DNA from: Eulemur rufifrons
Taxonomy: Eukaryota; Chordata; Mammalia; Primates; Lemuridae
Reading direction: 5' to 3'
Length of the DNA stretch: 64,000 nt
Assembly (NCBI RefSeq): GCF_041146395.1
Contig: NC_090989.1
Location: 52,044,501-52,108,500 of the forward strand
Below are positions 58,553 to 64,000 of this stretch, in pieces. The translations under genes and the position numbers were made by a program. The first letter of the stretch is position 1, and each line of letters begins with the position of its first letter. Below the pieces are notes generated by a model. It was not told where the DNA came from, ran no database searches, and was given only the letters and a program-made list of their open reading frames with translations.

Positions 58553-59405
58553 GCATCTGTAATATTTTTAAAGATTATTATGGATACATAATAGTTGTAT
58601 ATCTTTATAGGATACATGTGATTTTTTTATACAGGAATCCAATGTGAATTAATAAAATCCGGGTAATTATGGTATCCATCACCTCAGGCATTTATCATTT
58701 CTTTGTGTTAGGAACATTCCAATTGTACTCTTTTGGTCATTTTAAAGTATACCCTGACTTATTGTTGATTATGAGCACTTTGTTGTGCTATCAAATATTG
58801 TTCATTCTAACAATCTAACTGTATTTTTGTACCCATTAACCATTCACACTTTATGTCCCCCTCCTCACTACCCTTCCCAGCCTCTGGTGACCATCATTCT
58901 ACTGTCTGTCTTCACAAGCATGGCGTATCTTTCCTTTTTTTTTGCGAATTCTTCAATTTCTTTCATCAATGTTTTATAGTTTTCATTGTAGAGATCTCTT
59001 ACTTCTTTGGTTAAGTTTATTCCTAAGTATTTTATTTTATTTGTAGCTATCGTAAATGAGATTGCTTTCTTGGTTTCTTTTTCAGATTGTTTACTGTTGG
59101 CATATAGAAATGCTACTTCTATTTGTATATTGATTTTTGTATCCTGCTACTTTACTGAATTTGTTTATTAGTTATAAGAGTTTTTTTGTAGAGCCTTTAG
59201 GTCTCTTTAGATATAAGATCATATCATCCACAAACAGGGATAAATTGACTTTGATATTGGCCTATAGTTTTTTGTTATTGTGTGTCTTTGTCTGGTTGTG
59301 ATATGAAGGTGATATAGGCCTCATAGAATGAGTTTGGGAGTATTCCCTCCTTCTCAAATTTTGGAATGGTTTAAGTAGGATTAGCATTGATTCTTCTTTG
59401 AATGC

Positions 59406-60536
59406 TTAGTAGAATTCAGCAGTGAAGTCTCCAGGTCCTGAGCTTTTCCTTGATGGAAGACTTTTTATTATTACTACTTTTATCTCATTACTTGTTATTG
59501 GCTTATTCATGTTTTGGATTTCTTCCTCATTCAATCTTGGTAGGCTGTATGTGTATAGGAATTTATCCATTTCTTCTAGGTTTTCCAATTTATTGGCATA
59601 TAGTTGCTCACAGTAGTCTCTAATGACCCTTTGGATTTCTACAGTCTCAGTTGTAATGTCTGCTTTTTCATCTCTGATTTTGTTTATTTGGGTCTTCTCT
59701 CTCTCTCTTTTTTTTTTTTTCAGTCTGGCTAAAGGTGATTCAATTTTTTTTATCTTTTCCAAAAAACAATTTTTCATTTCAGTGATTTTCTTGGATCTTT
59801 TTTGTTTCAATTTCATTTATTTCTGCTCTGATCTTTATTATTTCTTTCTTCCACTAATTTTGGATTTGGTTTGCTCTTGTTTCTCTAATTCTTTGAGATG
59901 TATTGTTAGGTTGTTTATTTGAAGCTTTTCTACTTTTTGGATGTAGGCATTTATTGCTATAAACTTTCCTCTTCTTACTACTTTTGCTATATCGCATAGG
60001 TTTTGATCTATTGTGCTGTCATTTTCATTTGTTTTGAAAAATTTTTTAATTTCCTTCCTAATGTCTTCATTGACCCACTGGTCATTCAGGAGCATGTTGT
60101 TTAATTTCTATGTAGTTGTATATTTTCCAGTGTTCTTATTGTTATTGATTTCTAATTTTATTCCATTGTAGTCAGAGAAAATACTTAGTATAATTTCAAT
60201 TTTTTTACATTTTTTGAGACTCTTTTTTTGACTTAACATATGATCTATCCTTGGGCATGATCCATGAGCTGAGAAGAATGTGAATTCTTCAGCTGTTGTA
60301 TGAAACATTCTGTAAATATCTATTAGGTTCATTTGGTCTAGAGTGCAGTTTAAGTCCAATGTTTCTTCGTTGATTTTCTGTCTGAGTGATCTGTCCAGTG
60401 CTGAAAGTGAAGTGTTGAGGTCTCCAACGATTATTGTATTGGGGTCTATCTCTCTCTTTAGCTCTGATAATATTTGCTTTATATATTGGGTACATGCATA
60501 TTTAGAATTGTTATATCCTCTTGCTGAACTGACCAC
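59406..60536 (-). pseudogene. L1 ORF2 remnant: endonuclease end and linker before the RT
   Basis: Three broken reading frames. 60536-60108 holds the second half of the endonuclease: IIVGDLNTSLSALDR (the GDxN motif with its Asp and Asn is kept), RIDHML, and FSDYNGIKLEI where active L1s have SDHN, so the catalytic His is replaced by Tyr. 60095-59838 and 59816-59406 hold the linker ([31 protein letters not shown]) up to [11 protein letters not shown], the entry to the reverse transcriptase (normally PGPDGFTAEFY-like). Frameshifts separate the pieces and part of the palm is deleted, so it is non-functional. Confidence 0.85.
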
Positions 60537-61334
60537 TTTAACATTTTATAATGACTCCCTTTGTCTCTTTTTACCGTTTTTGTCTTGAAATCTATTTTAT
60601 CTGATAGAAGGATAGCTACTTTTGCTCTTTTTTGGTTTTGATTTGCATGCTTTTTTCATCCCTTTATTTTCAGTCTTTGTGTGTCTTCATAGGTGAAATG
60701 TGTTTCTAGCAGACAACTTATGGTTGGCTCTTGTTTTTTTAATTCATTCAGACACTCTATGTCTTTTGATTGGAGAGTTTTAGTTGATTCACATTCAATT
60801 TTATTATTGATAAGCAAAGAATTACTATTGTCATGTTATTATTTGATTTCTGGTTGTATTTTGGTCCTCTCTTTCTTTCTTAGTTACTTCCTGTCTTACT
60901 TTGTTAAAAGTGATTTTCTCTAGTAATGCATTGTAATTTCTTGCTTTTTATTTTTTTTGTATGTGTATCTGTTGTAGGGTTTTGCTTTGAGGTTACCATG
61001 AGGCTTTCAAGAAACATTTATAACAAATCATTTTAAGCATAAAACAGGTCTGCTTACAAACAAGCAAAGAGAAATCTAACAGAAATTCTTCCCTTTAACT
61101 CCACTCTCTCCACTTTTTAACTTTTTTTGTTTCCATTGGTGTCTTTTTATGCTATGTCTTTCAAAAAGTTATTGTAGTTATTTTTGATAGGTTTGTCTTT
61201 TAGTCTTCCTATTCCAGATATAAGTTTTTCACACACTGCAGTTACAGCTATGGAGTATTCTGCATTTTTGTACTTACTGTTACCAATGAGTTTTACACCT
61301 TCAGATGATTTCTTATTGTTCATTAATGTCCTTT

Positions 61335-62249
61335 TCTTTCAGATTGAAGAACTCTTTTTAGCATTTCTTGTAGTACAAATGAAATCTCTCAGTTTTTGTT
61401 TGTCTTGGAAAGTCTTTATTTCTCCTTCATGTTTGAAGGATGTTTTTGTAGGATATTATATTCTAGGGTTAAGGGTTTTTTTCTTTCAGCACTTTGAATA
61501 TATGTCATGCCACTCTGTCGTGGCCTATGAGGTTTCCACTGAGAAGTCTGATGCCAGATATATCGGAGCTCCTTTACATGTTATTTCTTTTCTTTTTTTT
61601 TCTTTTTCATTTATTTATTTATTTATTCCTTAGGATCTTTTCTTTATCTATGACCTTTGGGAGCTTGATTATTAAATGTCTTGTTTGGGTTAATCTGCTT
61701 GGTGTCCTATGCCCTTCTTGTACCTGAATATTGATATCTTTCTCCTAGTTTAGAAAGTTCTCAGTTATTATTTCTTTGAATAAACTTTCTACCCCAATCT
61801 CTTTCTCTACCTCTTTAAAGCCAATAAATCTTAGATTTTCCCTTTTGAGGCTATGCTTCATTCTTCTTTTTCTTTTTTCTCTTCTGACTGTGTATTTTCA
61901 AATAGCCTGTCTTCAAGCTCACTAATTCTTTCTTCTTCTTGGTCAGTTATGCTCTTGAGAGACTCTGATACATTTCTCAGTTTGTGAACTGTATACTTCA
62001 GCTTCAGAATTTCTGCTTAATTTTTTTCCTTCTTTTTTTTGGTTATTTCAATTTCTTTGTTAAATTCCTCTGATTGGCTTCGAATTCCTTCTCTCTGTTG
62101 TCTTGAAATTCATCGAGCTTCTTCAAGACAGCTATTATGAATTTTTTGTCTGAAAGGTCACATATCTCCATCATTCCAGGATTGGTCACTGGTACCTTAT
62201 TTAGTTCATTTCGTGAGGTCATGTTTTCCTGGATGTTCTTGATGCTCAT
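61335..62249 (-). pseudogene. L1 ORF1 remnant
   Basis: The minus strand opens with about 68 codons (62249-62043) containing MTSRNELNKVPVTNPGMMEI and KLDEFQDNREKEF, the N-terminal and early coiled-coil part of an L1M/L1MA ORF1. Beyond a frameshift the coiled coil and RNA-binding region are traceable. Near 61575-61530 the strand encodes GAPIYLASDFSVET, the conserved C-terminal domain signature. Near 61350 it encodes LQEMLKRVLQSE, close to the end of ORF1. Stops and shifts interrupt it. Confidence 0.8.
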
Positions 62250-62299
62250 GGATATTTGTCACTGTCTGGGCATTGACAGATAGGTATTTATCTTAATCT

Positions 62300-63486
62300 T
62301 CACAGTCTGGGCTTGTTTGAACCTGTCCTTCTTAAGAAGGCTTTCCAGATATTCAAAGGGAATTGAGCGCTGTGATCTACGTCTTTGGTCACTGCAGTTG
62401 TATCACCACTGGAGGTGCCCCAAGCCCAGTAATGACTCTTGCAGATTCCTGGTGGTAGCACCTTGGTAGATTTGGGTAAGATATGGGAGAAGTCCCTGGA
62501 TTACCAGGCAAAGTCTCTCACTCTATTCCCTCACTCTCTATGCGAGGCTGCTGGAGTTGGGGGAAGCGTGATGTGGGCACTCCCTTGTGGCCACCAGCAC
62601 CAAGTCCCACCTGAAGTCAGCTCAGTCTCACTCAAAGCCTATGGTGATTATTGCCTGGCTACCTCTAAGCCCAAGGGTTCTTTAGTCAGTAGGTGGTGAT
62701 TCCTGCCAGGACTGGGACCTTCCCTTCAGGGCAGCATGTTTCCTTCTGGCCCAGGGTGGGCCCAGAAATGCTTGATACTTCATTGTACCATGGCTGATCT
62801 GGTACCCAAGTTGCAAAACAAAGTCCTCTGAATTTTTCCCTTTCCTTTCCCCAAGTGGAAAAAGACTCCCTGAGCCATACTTCTTGTAGTTGGGGGAATG
62901 ACACAGCCACCAGGTTGGCTGCCACCACTGTTGTTTCTCTGGGTCACATGCACCCCAAGTCCACCAGCTCTGAGCCAGCATAGCTGCAGGAGTTACCCAA
63001 AGCAGCCCTTGTGGCCCTACTGCCTTAGGAATTTAGTCCAGGCCCCAGGCTACTTTTTCTCAGCTGGTTGTGGGGCTAGCTGGAAGTTGGGTTTTGGGGC
63101 AGAGGATTTCTCTCTGACCAGGCTAGTCCAAATGGTCCCTCTTTGAGCACCGGCAGAATTCTTCCCTGTGCTGTGTTCCCCTGTGCCAGGGAGACCCTGA
63201 ATGTCAATGCAAAGCCCCACAATCACTTCACTCTCCCTTCCCCAGGCACACAGATTCTCTCTCCACTAAACAGGCTGGCATGGTGCTGCTGGGAGATGGG
63301 GAAGCAGTGGTGTAAGCAATGGAAGATTGTCTTTCCTTGATATAATGTTAAAACCAGGTAATATGATTGCTCATCTGACTTTTTGTTCTTCTGAAGGTGG
63401 CTGCTTTTGTGGATAGTTGTTAAATTCCGTGTTCATGCAGAGGGACAATTGCTGGAGGTTTCTATTCAGCCATCTTGCTCTGCCCC
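62300..63486 (-). promoter_or_regulatory. L1 5' UTR (internal promoter region), decayed
   Basis: This 1.2-kb GC-richer segment between ORF1 and the L1 5' terminus starts on the minus strand with ggggcagagcaagatggctg and carries the atagaaacctccagcaattg motif typical of the extreme 5' end. L1 5' UTRs hold the internal RNA polymerase II promoter. Several 60- to 99-codon frames on both strands are incidental to base composition. Whether any promoter activity remains cannot be judged from sequence. Confidence 0.7.
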
Positions 63487-63506
63487 AACCTTGTATCTTT
63501 AATATT

Positions 63507-64000
63507 ACCAAAATTATCTAGAAGGCAAAAATAAAAATGATAAAATTATATAATTGGGCTAATAACCCCATCTAGTGTGTAGCCATTTCATATTAGGGAT
63601 GGAATCAGTTCTCTTGGCTTAATTCGGTCACTCTTGACTTCTGTCTTAAAAGTGATTATAAGTTCATGTCATAATCTTTCTCTCAGTAATTAAATATGTT
63701 GCAACTCTCAAATTATTGCTCTCCAGAGTCTTGAATTCTGCTGTGCAATTGCCATTCCATCAAATGATGCAAACATAATCTTCCATCAAAATGACCCCAA
63801 AAAATATTTTACTAATAAAGAGTTTAATGACTACCATCAGAAACTCTTCACATGACCACAACACATCAAACAACTATACAGATCTGGATTGATTGTGTCT
63901 CTAGATGATAATGGTCTATCCTGTAGCTTAGGCTGGAGAAAAACCAAAAATAATCCTTAGAATTGAGGCCAACACCATTCCCAGTGCTTATTTTAGACAA
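63507..64000. other. unique DNA, no feature recognised
   Basis: A+T-rich sequence up to the window end, without exon or transposon hallmarks. Confidence 0.4.

Larger units (their letters stand above)
58567..63492 (-). mobile_element. L1 with both ends but internally deleted, antisense
   Basis: The minus strand runs from a 5' UTR starting ggggcagagcaagatggctg (about 63486), through a GC-richer 5' UTR (62300-63480), an ORF1 remnant (62249-61335), spacer, and an ORF2 remnant, to a 3' UTR ending near 58567. Flanks gcatctgtaatatt (58553-58566) and gtatctttaatatt (63493-63506) match at 12 of 14, a plausible target duplication. Two deletions in ORF2 are visible: near 58945 (3' UTR joins ORF2 sequence just after the reverse transcriptase) and near 59250 (the segment encoding FVDDM joins sequence upstream of the palm). 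The total of about 4.9 kb is roughly 1.2-1.5 kb short of a complete copy. Confidence 0.88.

Noticed and set aside
61184..61633. 149-codon plus-strand frame
   Set aside because: It lies antisense to the L1 ORF1 remnant and is a compositional shadow of purine-rich ORF1 on the other strand.
62682..62981. 99- and 80-codon minus frames
   Set aside because: They lie in the GC-richer L1 5' UTR, where stop codons are rarer, and match no L1 protein.

Overview
This window is nuclear DNA from a primate. The best guess is a strepsirrhine (lemur/loris lineage). Six Alu elements carry an extra A/T-rich linker between the two arms (reading ...agaaagaaattatatggac...), which I associate from memory with strepsirrhine Alus. 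Two L1 insertions have a 3' end (G-rich tract, then ...cataacctgaacttttgta...) that I also associate with that lineage. The lineage call rests on these hallmarks and not on a database match. Family names below Alu, L1, L2, MIR, MaLR, hAT and Tigger level are from memory and should be read as approximate.

I find no host protein-coding exon, tRNA, rRNA or known small RNA gene. All long open frames either lie inside or antisense to transposons, or are no longer than expected by chance in A+T-rich DNA. The window is therefore intergenic or deep-intronic sequence built mainly from layers of mobile elements, with unique A+T-rich DNA between them.

Layout. 1-9 kb: unique DNA, one Alu, a small hAT element with perfect 8-bp target duplications, L2/CR1-type LINE and MIR fragments, one MaLR LTR, a Tigger-type DNA element in an older LINE, and a 213-bp segment present twice (2571 and 7991). 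9-13.6 kb: old L1, a palindromic small DNA element, an Alu, and an old MaLR-type LTR split by a younger solo LTR. 15.3-20.4 kb: a MIR split by a second LTR-like insertion, a degenerate LTR-internal-LTR unit (16081-18156), an isolated LTR and an Alu. 20.4-25.4 kb: mostly unique. 25.5-28 kb: antisense L1 with a 185-codon ORF2 remnant. 28.75-31.8 kb: a nearly complete MaLR-type provirus on the minus strand, carrying an L1 fragment and an Alu. 31.8-38.2 kb: a long old L1 (+) broken by six younger insertions. 39.6-41.2 kb: a hAT element split by an L1, with an Alu beside the L1. 43-49 kb: MaLR LTRs, an old L1 and a young truncated L1 with perfect 20-bp flanking repeats. 50-55.7 kb: old antisense L1 with two LTRs inserted in series. 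57.9-58.1 kb: a striking inverted repeat / hairpin of unknown origin. 58.6-63.5 kb: antisense L1 spanning 5' UTR to 3' end but internally deleted, with ORF1 and ORF2 remnants.

No genes work together here. The useful content is the relative dating given by nested insertions, the Alu subfamily markers, and two unexplained structures: the hairpin at 57920-58125 and the duplicated segment.
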